From NCBI RefSeq assembly GCF_036320965.1, contig NC_092238.1:26904403-26968402 (forward strand): a stretch of DNA of 64,000 nt, given 5' to 3'. Below are positions 1 through 11,029 of this stretch, one piece after another. The DNA is from Panulirus ornatus (lineage: Eukaryota; Arthropoda; Malacostraca; Decapoda; Palinuridae). How positions within the stretch are numbered: position 1 is the first letter of the stretch; each line of letters starts with the position of its first letter. The notes beneath the pieces were generated by a model. That model searched no databases, had not been told where the DNA came from, and worked only from the letters and a program-made list of their open reading frames with translations. A program made the position numbers and the translations under genes.

Positions 1-345
1 CGTGTAACATTTCCAGTCGGTTAAGCGGAAAGAAAGAAGATGGCTATGGCAAAAATGATATGAAAAAATATTACCATAAACGAAAAGAGAAAATCGGAAC
101 ACATTCATGTATATACATATTTATTTCAGATATTTCGGCAACCGTATAGTTTTCAAGATGTATTTATAAAAGAAAACTAGTGCGTTTTGGCCTCACCGTT
201 CAGGTTGACTGCTGCATTCATAAAGAAGGAAAAAGATAGAAATCATTTACTGGAGATGAAAACCTGTCGAATTCGTTGTCACACCTGCCTTGCCACCGAA
301 GCTCAAAACATTCCAGCATAAACGGAAAATACTGAAGATAAATTT

Positions 346-527
<182 letters not shown>

Positions 528-1209
528 AGGGTATGTACGAGTATCATGTAACGATATCACGTCTGTTTTCTCTGATGTACAACATGGTTGTGTTTGTATC
601 TCTGAATTCAACGTCATATCAACGTTTGTGTGAGTTCACAGCGGATCAGTGTTTCCCGAGGGATAGATATGTGGAACTAAGGTATTTCGTAAACCAGGAG
701 GAGGAGTACCGCTGATATCATCATCCTCTTACTGATAAGAGAATATTGATATGAGGTCTTATCTTCATGGAGCACCTGTGGTCATCATCATCCAGGGAGT
801 CCTCACCTCCTTCCCTCCTTCCCTCCCTCCATCCCTCCCCTCCCCCGCCATCTCCACTCTCCACATGACTGGGTTGGACAGAACATGGGGCATCTCCGCT
901 TTGCCATGGCCTTCTCGACGAGTGTAAATATATTACAATCCTTTATACTTGATGGAAAATGTTCGCGCCCGGGTTGTTCTGAAGTGGCAGTTCCTCTCTG
1001 GCTTGTGAGGCAAATATACTTTACTAGGGTTTGCAGAAGAGGGTAATATCTGATCTTCACAGACGGCCATCTTCATGTTAATACAACCGGGTCAAAATTT
1101 CCATCTGTTTGAGTTCAATATGACATGAGATGTAATATTGTCTGGACGTGTTTACAATTGGTAAATGCTGGAAATTTCGACTTGGAAAGGGTACGGGGGA
1201 TATATTTCA

Positions 1210-1345
1210 CCGGGATGGTGTGATGTGGGACTGAGTGTAGTCTGGAACTGTGTACTATGGGACTGGATGTTGTGTGGGACTGGTTGTCGTAGGGACTGGG
1301 TGTAGTATGGGGTTGGGTGTAGTGTGGGACGGGGTATGATGTATT
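1210..1345. repeat. Degenerate roughly 20-bp repeat
   Basis: Variants of GTGTGGGACTGGGTGTAGT recur about six times. Confidence 0.65.
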
Positions 1346-2029
1346 GATGAATGTCATGTGTTGCTGTTAAAGGAATGGATATCGCTGTACCTTTGTTGCT
1401 ATCTTCAGGTCGCATAGACGTATATATGTGAGCCCGACAGATAGACACATAGATAAAAGATACACACACACACGCACATATACACGACCACCACATGTCA
1501 ACGTGCAGTACCTCTGCGTCAGAACTGCTTATCTTAACATTGGTCCCATTAAAGCTAAGCTTCCGAGCCAGACTTTCACGTCATCTCTCTGTACACACCA
1601 CTGATATATTCCTCATGTTCTTTTTATTACATACTTTTCTATTTACACTTCCATATTTACTCTACCTTGCTGTTTCTCTTTTAATCGGATGATTTCCTCC
1701 CCCCAACAACTGCCTCTCTTAAAACCCACTTATAACACAGCTTTAACCTCTGTTTACAAACTAGCAACGTATTTCTCCCACTCTTTTCTCTCAGCTTAAA
1801 GCTTTGCCTAAAAGGAGAATATTTTTGTTCGTACTTATAGCCTTTACTAGAAGTCAGCCATTGCAACCGACTGCAATATAATCGAAAATGACAATTCCTG
1901 AATTTCAAACACGCGTTGACGACACACAAAACTCTCTTGTCAAAACGTTGCCTTTACCAACACACTCCAAACACGCCATAAGAACCAGACGAGCAAATAC
2001 AGAGCTTCGAGGCATTTGCTGGAAAAATA

Positions 2030-2255
2030 ATGAGCTTTGTTCTTCGCCGTTACATAAGTCTTATATAAGAACCCTCTACAATAGTGAATTATGTTCTTCG
2101 CCGTAACATTTCTTATATAAGAACCTCCCGCAATAATGATGAACTATGTTCTTCGCCGTAACGTAAGCCTTATATAAGGATCTCCCACAATAATGATAAA
2201 TTCTGAGCTTCGCCCTTACATAAACCGTATATAAGGATCTCTAGTCTGATAACAA
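2030..2255. repeat. Tandem repeat, about 65-bp unit, four copies
   Basis: Each unit contains GTTCTTCGCCGTAACGTAAG, then the palindrome CTTATATAAG or a variant, then GATCTCCCACAATAATGAT. Substitutions accumulate in the last unit. Confidence 0.85.
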
Positions 2256-2512
2256 ATAAGACAAGTTATGATTTGATCCAAAAGTTGTAAACACGAGACA
2301 AAAATAAAGGAGATACCTCGTAACGTAAGTCATAAACAGTAAAGAACAGAAAGAGAAGAAAGAAATAGAAATGAGGTTGCCTAGAACAATGTGAGGTTTG
2401 AGGATGCGAGCCATCAGTCCTGCCTGTGTACGAGGGGAATATTTGGCGGGCAGAGATAAGAGCCAACTGTGGAGGAAATGAGGTCAGAAAGAGAGGAATA
2501 TTTCTTTCTTCA

Positions 2513-2539
2513 CACACACACACACACACACACACACAG
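2513..2539. repeat. (CA)n microsatellite
   Basis: Pure CA. Confidence 0.95.
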
Positions 2540-2635
2540 CACTTTATGACCTGTGGTACCGACAGGTGGACGTGGCCAGCTTTCTGGGTCCTGCAGGAGC
2601 ATCACAAAGACAGATGAGACACCTCGGGCAGGGAA

Positions 2636-2684
<49 letters not shown>
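2636..2684. repeat. (TA)n microsatellite
   Basis: Pure TA run. Confidence 0.98.
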
Positions 2685-2686
<2 letters not shown>

Positions 2687-2856
2687 ATTCTTCCCCCCCC
2701 CCACTCCGTAATCTAATTAATCGTCCCTGTTCTTGACGGTAACTTGTTGAGGCGGGAAACGGCGAGCAGGTGTTTGAGTTAGACGAGAGAGATTTTTTTC
2801 CTCTTCCCTCGCTTGTTAGTCCACCAGGACACGTCGTTCTACACACTGGTAATGAC

Positions 2857-3061
2857 ACGACGTTCACCATGTTCTGTTCGGCACCACATTAGAACGGGTC
2901 TGCCTGACGCACGACGTTCACCATATTCTGTTCAGCACCACATTAGAACGGGTCTGCCTGACGCACGACGTTCACCATGTTCAGCACCACATTAGAACGG
3001 GTCTGCCTGACGCACGACGTTCACCATGTTCAGCACCACATTAGAACGGGTCTGCTTGACA
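2857..3061. repeat. Tandem repeat, 47/53-bp unit, four copies
   Basis: The unit is ACGACGTTCACCATGTTC, then AGCACCACATTAGAACGGG, then TCTGCCTGACGC. The first two units carry an extra 6 bp (CTGTTC/TTCTGT) missing from the last two. Confidence 0.9.
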
Positions 3062-3519
3062 CACACACCGTGAAATTGCTCCCCGAGCCGTGTGATTTGC
3101 TGGGGTACATTATCCCGGCACTTCAGTCTTACCGGAAAGAATAAATACGTTGTATGTATTCCGTTCTTGCGATCTGAAACATCCAAACTCTTCGTAAACC
3201 TTTAAGGTAATTTGCCTTTCCGGGTATGACTTATATTTCTTTGGTCGTACGTCTGGTACTTGGGACAATACTTGGCTGCTTCTCCACCTTTTCTGGCAGC
3301 GTTTAGTGCCGAAAGTCTCGTTTACTTTCTTTTTTTCTCTCTCTTCACGAAGTTTGACTAGGAAAGTGACGTTGGGAACATGTGGCAGTCATGGCTATGC
3401 CAACGAGACTATTCTCTGTTTATCACTCAAGATGTCAAAGTCTCGGGAACATTCTGCTTACGAAATGAGGCTCAACCAGACCTTTGGAAAGTCTTTTGGT
3501 TTTATGGTTTAATATTCGT

Positions 3520-3559
<40 letters not shown>
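3520..3559. repeat. (GT)n microsatellite
   Basis: Pure GT. Another GT run is at 3699-3726. Confidence 0.98.
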
Positions 3560-3560
<1 letters not shown>

Positions 3561-3695
3561 TTATATAATCAAGTTATATCACCTACCTGGAAGCCATTCC
3601 CTGAGGCTAAGTAATCTATTCACGAATTGATTCCTCAGCTGGAGCCATGCTCGATGTAACGTGTTAACCCAACCAGGTTAATCAGACTGGAGGAG

Positions 3696-3726
<31 letters not shown>

Positions 3727-4034
3727 CGCAACCCAACCAACACTTTTCATCTCTGATGATTTGGTGCTGACGATGATGCTCTTGGCCTGAGCATTTCCAT
3801 GTTTTATTTTTTTTTTTTACAATAAAAATCATCTGGGAATATAGGATGAAAACTAAACGGTCTTTAGCCAACGATGATAAAATGATATTTAAAAGATGGT
3901 TTGAAGAAAAAAAGAAATAATCTAAGTCACAGATTATCAGTCATGTCGAAATTTGTGGTATTCATAAATATAAGTTCTCACATTTCCGTGGAAAAAAAAT
4001 AGAATATTCTGCGTTTTTGTAGTATCTGGATGTA

Positions 4035-4035
<1 letters not shown>

Positions 4036-4071
<36 letters not shown>
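4036..4071. repeat. (GT)n microsatellite beside the globin splice donor
   Basis: On the transcribed strand this is (CA)n starting about 9 nt into the intron after GTGAGC. Confidence 0.98.
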
Positions 4072-4076
<5 letters not shown>

Positions 4077-4080
4077 TCAC

Positions 4081-4201
4081 CTCGATGTGCTGGGCCTGCG
4101 CGCCGTAGTGGCAGTGGTTGCGACCACACTCCCTGATGAGGGGCGTCAGCTTCTCGGGATGGTCCAACCTCCTGACGGCCTTCTCCACGAAGCCCATCAC
4201 C
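4081..4201 (-). CDS. Globin gene, internal exon (helix E to start of G; proximal His)
   Basis: This 121-nt minus-strand exon begins with one base that completes the split codon AG|G (Arg E10) of the exon at 26043-26147. It then encodes VMGFVEKAVRRLDHPEKL, TPLIRECGRNHCHYG and AQAQHIE. The H of GRNH is the proximal, iron-binding histidine F8. The acceptor is TTTTCGTCTTACAG and the donor is ATCGAG|GTGAGC, leaving phase 0 eleven residues after F8, which fits the conserved globin intron G7.0 with a one-residue gap. Joining the two exons gives the continuous wording SHALRVMGFVEKAV expected for globin helix E, so the exons belong to one gene despite the 21.8 kb between them. The remaining G and H helices are not visible below 4081. 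A (CA)n tract starts within 10 nt of the donor. Both exons lack stops and frameshifts, so I see no sign of a pseudogene. Confidence 0.9.
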
Positions 4202-4518
4202 CTGTAAGACGAAAAGGAACTTTAATTGTGTTAACCTGCGCAGGCCAGCCCTGCTGACGTGAAGGAGGGGGGGAGGGGTCCGCTCTACTGGGCCAAGGAT
4301 AAGGGGTGGAGGTGGGGATTCGTCTGGCCATGGACTGCGAGTCACTCGGCCACGGAGGGGAGAGCTGGGATTTAGCCTCGAGGGATTAGTCATGGGTGGA
4401 TGTAGACTGGGAATAGACAGCTGCCATGTTTGATGAGAGAAGCTTAGATGTTGTAGCCATGAGTGAGGTTAGGTTGAAGGGGGTACAACGGGCTGAGACT
4501 GTTCAATGAGGGGTAAAG

Positions 4519-4606
4519 TCCGGGATTAACGAGAGGGCAAGGAGTGGCATTCCGGGATTAACGAGAGGGCAAGGATTGGCATTCCGGGATTAACGAGAGG
4601 GCAAGA
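4519..4606. repeat. 33-bp tandem repeat, three copies
   Basis: The unit is CCGGGATTAACGAGAGGGCA plus AGGAGTGGCATT, with a single substitution between copies one and two. Confidence 0.9.
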
Positions 4607-4843
4607 GGGAACCAAGGAGGAGGACGTCTTGTGAAGAAGGAGTTGTGGTGCTGTGTTAAAGGATATAATGAAGTGAGTTCAGGAGTGAGGCGGGCGGGTT
4701 AGAATGAAAATTGACAACGAGAAGTGGTTGATTGCTTGTGCTTATGGCACTGAGACGATTGAAGAGGAAAGGAATGCTTGGTGGGAGGAGGTGCGATTTT
4801 GCAATTATATTTTTCTTGATGTCATCAGGCTACGATGGGAAAG

Positions 4844-4846
<3 letters not shown>

Positions 4847-4924
<78 letters not shown>
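4847..4924. repeat. Compound (TA)n(CA)n microsatellite
   Basis: TA to about 4909, then CA. Confidence 0.98.
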
Positions 4925-5296
4925 CTTATTAATTAAATGAAAAGCCTTTAAGATCAAATTTCTGAATGTAAGACCTCATTTCTATTGCTGGTTGAAATGA
5001 GCGAATCATTGATTCTGTGAGTCAGGCAAAAGATAAAAAAAAATAAGATGTTGCAATCTGGGATCCTCAGATCGGTTGACAGGTCTTGCGCCTCAAGAAA
5101 TATGCCCCGTGCCTTCAAGTTCCAGGTATTTCCTCTTTCATTTCAGAAGGTTTTACCTTTAAGGGACGACACGGCAAAGAGAATGAAAAAAAAAATGTCA
5201 ATGGTCCTAGTTTAAATGCTTTTGTTTTGGCTGAAACTTTTTTTTTAAATGCGGTGGCAAAAATTTTGTTTGTAGGGGACACGTGCAGACGACGCC

Positions 5297-5298
<2 letters not shown>

Positions 5299-5359
<61 letters not shown>
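5299..5359. repeat. (TA)n flanking the foldback element, left
   Basis: Pure TA, ending next to ATTGGAAAGG. Confidence 0.98.
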
Positions 5360-5363
<4 letters not shown>

Positions 5364-5396
5364 GGAAAGGATCAATTTTGCGCATGATCAAGTATA

Positions 5397-5630
5397 TTCC
5401 TATGAGTCCACGGGGAAAATGAAACAGAAGTTCCCAAGTGCACTTTCATGTAATAATCGCATCATCAGGAGAGACACAAGAAAGAAATATAACAGTCAGT
5501 TGATATACAGCGAAGAGACGTTCTATATCAAATGACTGTTATATTTCTTGTGTCTCCCCTGTTGATGTGATTATAACACGCAAGTGCACTCGGGAACTTA
5601 TCGTGTTTCACTTACCCCGTGGACTCATAG

Positions 5631-5632
<2 letters not shown>
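5397..5632. mobile_element. Foldback Penelope-like element fragment (two inverted arms)
   Basis: The left arm at about 5397-5505 and the right arm at about 5525-5632 are inverted copies of the same roughly 108-bp sequence. They match at most positions and are separated by about 19 nt. A short extension, ATTGGAAAGGATC, lies outside the left arm. The whole structure sits between two (TA)n tracts. The same sequence recurs once at 62055-62222. On the minus strand the left arm contains CTGATGA, a short stem region, GAAA, then the palindrome AGTGCACT. This is the layout of the hammerhead ribozyme motifs known in Penelope-like retroelements, which also commonly occur as inverted partial copies. The assignment to Penelope rests on this motif and on recall of similar decapod repeats; no reverse transcriptase is present. 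Confidence 0.55.

Positions 5633-5697
<65 letters not shown>
5633..5697. repeat. (TA)n flanking the foldback element, right
   Basis: Pure TA, starting where the right arm ends. Confidence 0.98.
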
Positions 5698-5698
<1 letters not shown>

Positions 5699-5713
5699 AC
5701 GAGAGAGAGAGAG

Positions 5714-6990
5714 CCCTCCTCCGGCACCCCTTCTCTCACCTGTTACCTCTTCATTTCCTTCGTTTATTATCTCTTTCTATGTTCCCTATCAAGACTTTTC
5801 CCATTCCTTCTCCCACGTCGCCTCCCATCTCCTCGATTTCTTCTACACTTTTCCCTTCTTTTTTTCCCTTCAGGTTTCCTCTCTCTCTCTCTTTTCCTAT
5901 ATTCGCTCTACCAATTTTTTTCCCTCTTCCTGATTCCACTTGGCTCGCCCCTCTTATGTGCCTCTCCTCCCATTGGCCAGTCACCAGTGACGTCAATGAG
6001 CGTCGATCACGTTGACCTTTAACCTTCTAAGGTCAGGAGGGGGAACACCTCCTCCTTTTGTCAATGATCAAAGTAACAAAACTGGAAAATTGACGTATAT
6101 TAAAAAAAACAACAAAAATGACTTAAAGGCGACTCATCCATGACATATTAAGGACCTCTTGGGCCTTCTGGCCTCGTTGTGTAACATGGCCATGTAAAAC
6201 ACGCGACGCTGGCCAACTATTGATCCTAACTCGAAACAAAATATTCAACCTTCTGGAGGAAGTTAGGTGGCTGATTGCTAATCTATTTTGATTAGACTCT
6301 GTGATGTAATGATAGACTCATTAGGCTTCTATAAGTCAAGCTCAGACACCGAAAGGCTTTTATTTATGTCTACGAGACTTATTAGGTTTGAATTTGATAT
6401 GATTTGGTTCTGTATATGGGATTTTGAGGGTTTATAGCGAGCATTATGACCAGGGAATTGTGTAATTGCCTTCATATAAGCATTTCTTTTTTAACTCGTT
6501 ATTTATGAAAGTACGGAAATTGGCATTATAGAAATGGTCCGTTATCTGAATTACGTTATTCCTACGAACTATAATTTAATGTGAATAGCATTATAAGCGA
6601 TGTATAGCCTTTATGGTCGATAGCACTACCGGCCGGCATGGGATACTCATGCTAATGGAGGTGGAGAAAAAAAACGCAGACATTGGATTCTTTTTAAACA
6701 TACTTCACACCAGTGTTGGGGAGGAAGGTGAGAACACCAGGCAATCCATAATGGTATTTTATCTTTGTTGCATCGATTCCTTCCTCTGTGTGACTTGAAT
6801 ATTGTACCATCTATAGAGTACTCATTGATCCTTACCACAAGTGTGTTGGTATCCTAAGCCTTCTGAAGCAGGATTTGATCCATAAAGACGTGAAAGATAC
6901 AGACAAGAGATGATCCACGCCAAGGGTTGTAGAACCCCGGAGACAAGACGTTTGTATCTGGATTATATATGGAGCTACTCCCACTCAGCT
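5714..6990. other. Unique intronic sequence
   Basis: Pyrimidine-rich to about 5950, then AT-rich. Apart from the motif cluster near 6000 I see no gene or repeat. Confidence 0.5.
5968..6036. promoter_or_regulatory. Cluster of promoter-like motifs (CCAAT, CRE, inverted AGGTCA)
   Basis: CCCATTGGCC contains an inverted CCAAT box. GTGACGTCAATG contains a full CRE palindrome, TGACGTCA. TGACCT and AGGTCA half-sites lie in inverted orientation shortly after. The cluster is inside the globin intron and no transcript start is evident, so function is conjectural. Confidence 0.2.
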
Positions 6991-7601
6991 TACCACTGAG
7001 GAATAGAGAGATATTCAAAAGCTGAGTTCGCTGGAAGACTGGAATGATAAATGGTGCAAGCTGATCATTCGGACCTGAGAGAGAGAGGTTCTGTGAAATA
7101 TCTGAATTCCCTAAGACGTTGATGGAGGGGTAGGAGAATCTATAAGGGTATAGACGCGAGTCATCAGCAGGCGAGGGTGCTTGGCGTCCGTAGAATCTGT
7201 AGGATGATATGTGTACAGTGAAACAAGAGGAGGAGGAGGAGCAGCTTGAGAGATGAGACCCAGAGCGATGGATGTGTACAGGGATGGGAAAAAAAAAAGA
7301 AAACTCTTTCATTCCCATTAGTTTTTCTATTCTTTTTTTTATAGTCAAAAGAAGTAATACCCGTATAGTCTCCCCCACATGACAGGCGCAGGTGGGGGGA
7401 TCAGAGGCAGGGATTACGAGATGAGAATTTGGCCCTTTTGATGGTACAGATATTGCTGAATAGGTACAAGTCCACCTGCTGTGCTCTGCTGATGGAAAAT
7501 AACAGCGAGCAACTGGCACGAGGGGATGGGGGGAGAGGGGGGCCTCCCTCGCCGCTGGCCCATACCCCTCCCCCCCCGCTCCTACCTTGAAGCCTATCGG
7601 G

Positions 7602-7603
<2 letters not shown>

Positions 7604-7642
<39 letters not shown>
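7604..7642. repeat. (GA)n microsatellite
   Basis: Pure GA. A (CT)n run of similar size is at 7930-7962. Confidence 0.98.
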
Positions 7643-7643
<1 letters not shown>

Positions 7644-7926
7644 ACTTCTACAGTTCGCCTCCGTCAACATTGTGTTGCATACGTCAACTTGAGGGTCTGA
7701 TCGTCAACATGGAACTTTGCAGGAGCCTTTTTTTTGCATGTTGCGCAAATTCTTATTTGTGTGAAGCATCGTAATTACATTTCCTGGATTGATGAAGGAA
7801 ATTTGCATATTAGTCTCTTGGTGTTTAGTGTCATATTCAAGTTGTTCGAGCTATCGTTTCTCTGTGTTGATTGTCGTCTCTCAAAAGCTATCGTTCCACT
7901 GTGTCTGCTCCCCTCCCGGAGTTATC

Positions 7927-7965
<39 letters not shown>

Positions 7966-8288
7966 ATGTGCCTGCTGTCATCATCCTCTACGTTAGCCAT
8001 CTTCCCTCACTGCTGTTGTATCCTGTACACCCGCTACAGAATCTGTGAGTCAGATTTGCATTGTGTAATGATGGCTGGCGGAGGGTGTAGTAACACCGTT
8101 GTTTGATCTGTTTCATCATACCTTCCCTGGTGGACTGGGTTAGTGGCCGAGACCACGACCTCCACAAGAAAGAGGACAAAGGATCCTCGCTTGAGGAAGG
8201 GCCCCTGCCAGTGTTGATATAGCCTGAGAAAGATCATGTAGAATTCCAGTTTCGTACATACACGAGCATAGCATAACACACACATTAC

Positions 8289-8292
<4 letters not shown>

Positions 8293-8354
<62 letters not shown>
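8293..8354. repeat. (TA)n upstream of TA-bracketed element copy 1
   Basis: Pure TA. Confidence 0.98.
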
Positions 8355-8357
<3 letters not shown>

Positions 8358-8582
8358 CCCTGGGGATAGGGGAGAAAGAATACTTCCCATGTATTCCCTG
8401 CGTGTCGTAGAAGGCGACTAAAAGGGGAGGGAGCGGGTGGCTGGAAATCCTCCCCTCTCGTTTTTTTTTTTTAATTTTCCAAAAGAAGGAACAGAGAAGG
8501 GGGCCAGGTGAGAATTTTCCCTCTAAGGCCCAGTCCTGTTCTTAACGCTACCTCGCAAACGCGGGAAATGGCGAATCGTATG
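8355..8582 (+). mobile_element. TA-bracketed interspersed element, copy 1
   Basis: This is a roughly 228-bp non-coding element beginning CCCTGGGGATAGGGGA and ending near CGGGAAATGGCGAATC, followed by an A-run and another (TA)n. Two further copies are at 53521-53731 (minus) and 59889-60124 (plus). Conserved landmarks are GTCGTAGAAGGCGACTAAAA, GGCTGGAAATCCTCCCCTCT, a T-run, CCAAAAGAAGGAACAG and GCTACCTCGCNAACGCGGG. It has no ORF and no convincing tRNA promoter boxes. It may be the 3' part of a non-autonomous retroelement or a microsatellite-borne element. Confidence 0.75.
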
Positions 8583-8584
8583 AA

Positions 8585-8600
<16 letters not shown>

Positions 8601-8639
<39 letters not shown>
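8601..8639. repeat. (TA)n between element copy 1 and SINE family B
   Basis: TA with one G, joining two mobile elements. Confidence 0.95.
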
Positions 8640-8727
8640 CATACAAACCACCTACAGCCAGGATCGAACCCGGGATCCCTGTGCAAGAGGCGGGAGCGCT
8701 ACCGCTAGGCTATGATCGCCCCTAATA
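8637..8727 (-). mobile_element. tRNA-derived SINE, family B (tRNA-Ala(TGC)-like head)
   Basis: On the minus strand GGGGCGATCATAGCCTAGCG begins a tRNA-like head with an A box (TAGCGGTAGCGC), an anticodon loop reading CTTGCAC (TGC, Ala) and a B box (GGTTCGATCCTGG). The acceptor stem is not closed at the 3' side, and the sequence continues into GGTGGTTTGTATG and (TA)n, so it is a SINE rather than a working tRNA gene. Confidence 0.6.
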
Positions 8728-8785
8728 GGGAAATGACCGTTCGAATACTATGTACTCGAATTCTCTTCGTCTCACTTTGGTGAGC

Positions 8786-8899
8786 AACGGGGTCTGCACA
8801 ACGGGTAGCGCTCCCGCCTGTTGCGCAGGGGACCCGGGTTCGATCCTGGCTGTTGGAGGTTTGTATGTTCTATGAAGGTGCGCGTTTAAATGCACTTTG

Positions 8900-8902
<3 letters not shown>
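8786..8902 (+). mobile_element. tRNA-derived SINE, family B, opposite orientation
   Basis: The plus strand has ACGGGTAGCGCTCCCGCC (A box region), the loop GTTGCGC (TGC) and GGGTTCGATCCTGGCTG (B box). It then has GGAGGTTTGTATG and a tail GCGCGTTTAAATGCACTTTG ending in (TA)n. It forms an inverted pair with the copy at 8637-8727, about 58 bp away. Confidence 0.6.

Positions 8903-8937
<35 letters not shown>
8902..8937. repeat. (TA)n tail of SINE family B
   Basis: TA run directly after the SINE tail. Confidence 0.95.
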
Positions 8938-8942
<5 letters not shown>

Positions 8943-9156
8943 AATCGCAATCATTTGTTTGACACGTCATTATGAAACAAGGACATGATAACTGATATCA
9001 AAATGCTGTGTTGCAACGCCTGTGAACACCGTCTGAAAAATATAAAGTTGAGAGTAATGTCACATTGAGCTAATGTATGATGGTAATACTGTCTAAGATT
9101 AGCCTAAGTTAGAGATTTCATTTTGGGATTTTTGATAATTATTTGATGACGTCAAG

Positions 9157-9158
<2 letters not shown>

Positions 9159-9192
<34 letters not shown>

Positions 9193-9201
9193 GTGTGTGT
9201 T
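9159..9201. repeat. (GT)n microsatellite
   Basis: GT with one C interruption. Confidence 0.98.
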
Positions 9202-10000
9202 CCTATCTTCCCTACCTGTAATCATCAATTTGTACAGCACGGGGGAGGAAGTTTCACATTCGAGGTAACCCCATCCCTTGAACACACTCGACCATCATAA
9301 AACCTCTCGCAATTGATGTGTTCTGTCTACACCAGCCTCAGTCAATCCCTTCCATTCATCCATTTTCGTTACGAAAATTTTTTACTTAAATTTCATTCTG
9401 TCCTCAATCGACTCCGCGCGTTGTGTGTCTGCTGCAGACGATCGCATCTCCACCGTGGTGGTAACCCACCTCACCCCAACCCACCCACCCGAGCGTCGCC
9501 CACCACCGTCGTATCCCAGACATGGGACAGGAAGCGCTCCCTGGCAGCTGGTTTCCATGAGGCCCGAGACAGCTGAAGTTTGTTTACGCCAGTGACGTCA
9601 CACAGCCATCGATCCCGGATCTGATATTTCTTTTCGGAGCTTCTCCCATCAACTTCTGAGTTCGTGAAAAAGAAATAGAATGAAAAGAAAAAAAAGGAAA
9701 ATCAAATGCATGATTCTATTCTTTTGCATGGATTTTGATCCTGACTTCAGTTATTCACGGTATAAATGCATTACCCTTTTCTTCGATAAATTGGTTCTTC
9801 AAGAGAGCTATGATAAGTATGATAATGAGTAGTTTTCGGTAGTTTATAAGTACATAATTGGATCAAAGCTAAAAATCACCATAGCTCTATACCATCGTCA
9901 CTAAGTTTCAATATAACCGAAATAATTCTTAATAGATAGACAGACCAAATTATAGATATAGAAATCATGTTTCAGTTTAATGAATCGTAGTCTGTTCATA
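9202..10000. other. Unique intronic sequence
   Basis: No gene or repeat recognised. A TGACGTCA palindrome occurs near 9592. Confidence 0.5.
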
Positions 10001-10009
10001 TATATTTAT

Positions 10010-10085
10010 GTCCCCAGGATTCGAACTCGGGTCAAATCCTTGACATATACGTAGCCCCAGTCACCTCTGACGACAACATAAATGT
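10010..10085 (-). mobile_element. Possible tRNA-derived SINE remnant
   Basis: On the minus strand GACCCGAGTTCGAATCCTGG is a good B box, preceded by TGGGGCTACGTATATGTCAA. Only about 75 bp are recognisable and it does not share the family A or B tail. This is a tentative call. Confidence 0.35.
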
Positions 10086-10565
10086 CAAGAGAAATTACCT
10101 CATAAACTATTGCGCATTTCTGTTGTTGTAATGTGCAAAACTGTTCAAACGAAAAAAAAAACTCAACTAATATCAGGACACCTTTCTAGGCCTAATATTA
10201 ACATGTATCTCTGTTCCTTATGGTGGTTGATAAAGCCGGTGCTACAGGAGCTTTGGAAATGATTTCGAAAAACACTCACGTGACTTAAGCAGCGTTAAGT
10301 TATAATTGGGTGACTGTTTTTAGGGAAGTGATTAGTATATTTAAAGGTGCAGAGGAGACAAGAATATAATTCTGATCCTGAACCACTTAAACAAAACATT
10401 CATATATATATATATATATATGGATTATTAGCATCACTTAGACGGTAGGTTTGCTTTTTGGCAAGAACATAATATAAATGATATACGAACTTTGCATATA
10501 GAATACGCACGAAAATACAATAATGAAAACGTGACACAAGAATGACATGGCCTTCCTCGGAGAGA

Positions 10566-10568
<3 letters not shown>

Positions 10569-10626
<58 letters not shown>
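10569..10626. repeat. (TA)n microsatellite
   Basis: Pure TA. A shorter TA run lies at 10402-10421. Confidence 0.98.
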
Positions 10627-10631
<5 letters not shown>

Positions 10632-11029
10632 TCGAGTGGAGCGAAATCCCTCCTGCCAAAAATAATACCTGGACTTGGGTGCGTCCAGATATTGTGGGGG
10701 AGGAAATGGGAGTGTGTATCCGCCGCAGGAACACGTCGCCCTCCGTCCCCATGATCGAAGGATAAAAGAATTGGAACTAGCCTTATATAGGCCAATACTC
10801 CGGACCCTGAATGGTTACCCTTTGGAAACTATCGAACGACGAGTAACAAAAGGAGACAAAACAGGAGGCCATTTAGTTTAGGAACTTAAATGGCTTTCCT
10901 GCATCGAAGTATTTGTATCTCAAATGGCCTAAAAACAACGAAGGTTAAAACAGTCATTTCCTTCGTTTTTGGATGTTTATTTTTCCACAGAGAAGGAATA
11001 ATAGAAAGTAGATGAAGTTAGAAGGCAAA

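Noticed and set aside
803..1060. Candidate C-terminal globin exon on the minus strand
   Set aside because: No G/H helix pattern, and no acceptor in the required phase 0.
2857..3061. CRISPR-like array
   Set aside because: Head-to-tail minisatellite with no unique spacers; eukaryotic context.
8786..8860. Functional tRNA-Ala gene
   Set aside because: The acceptor stem does not close and the sequence continues into a SINE tail and (TA)n.
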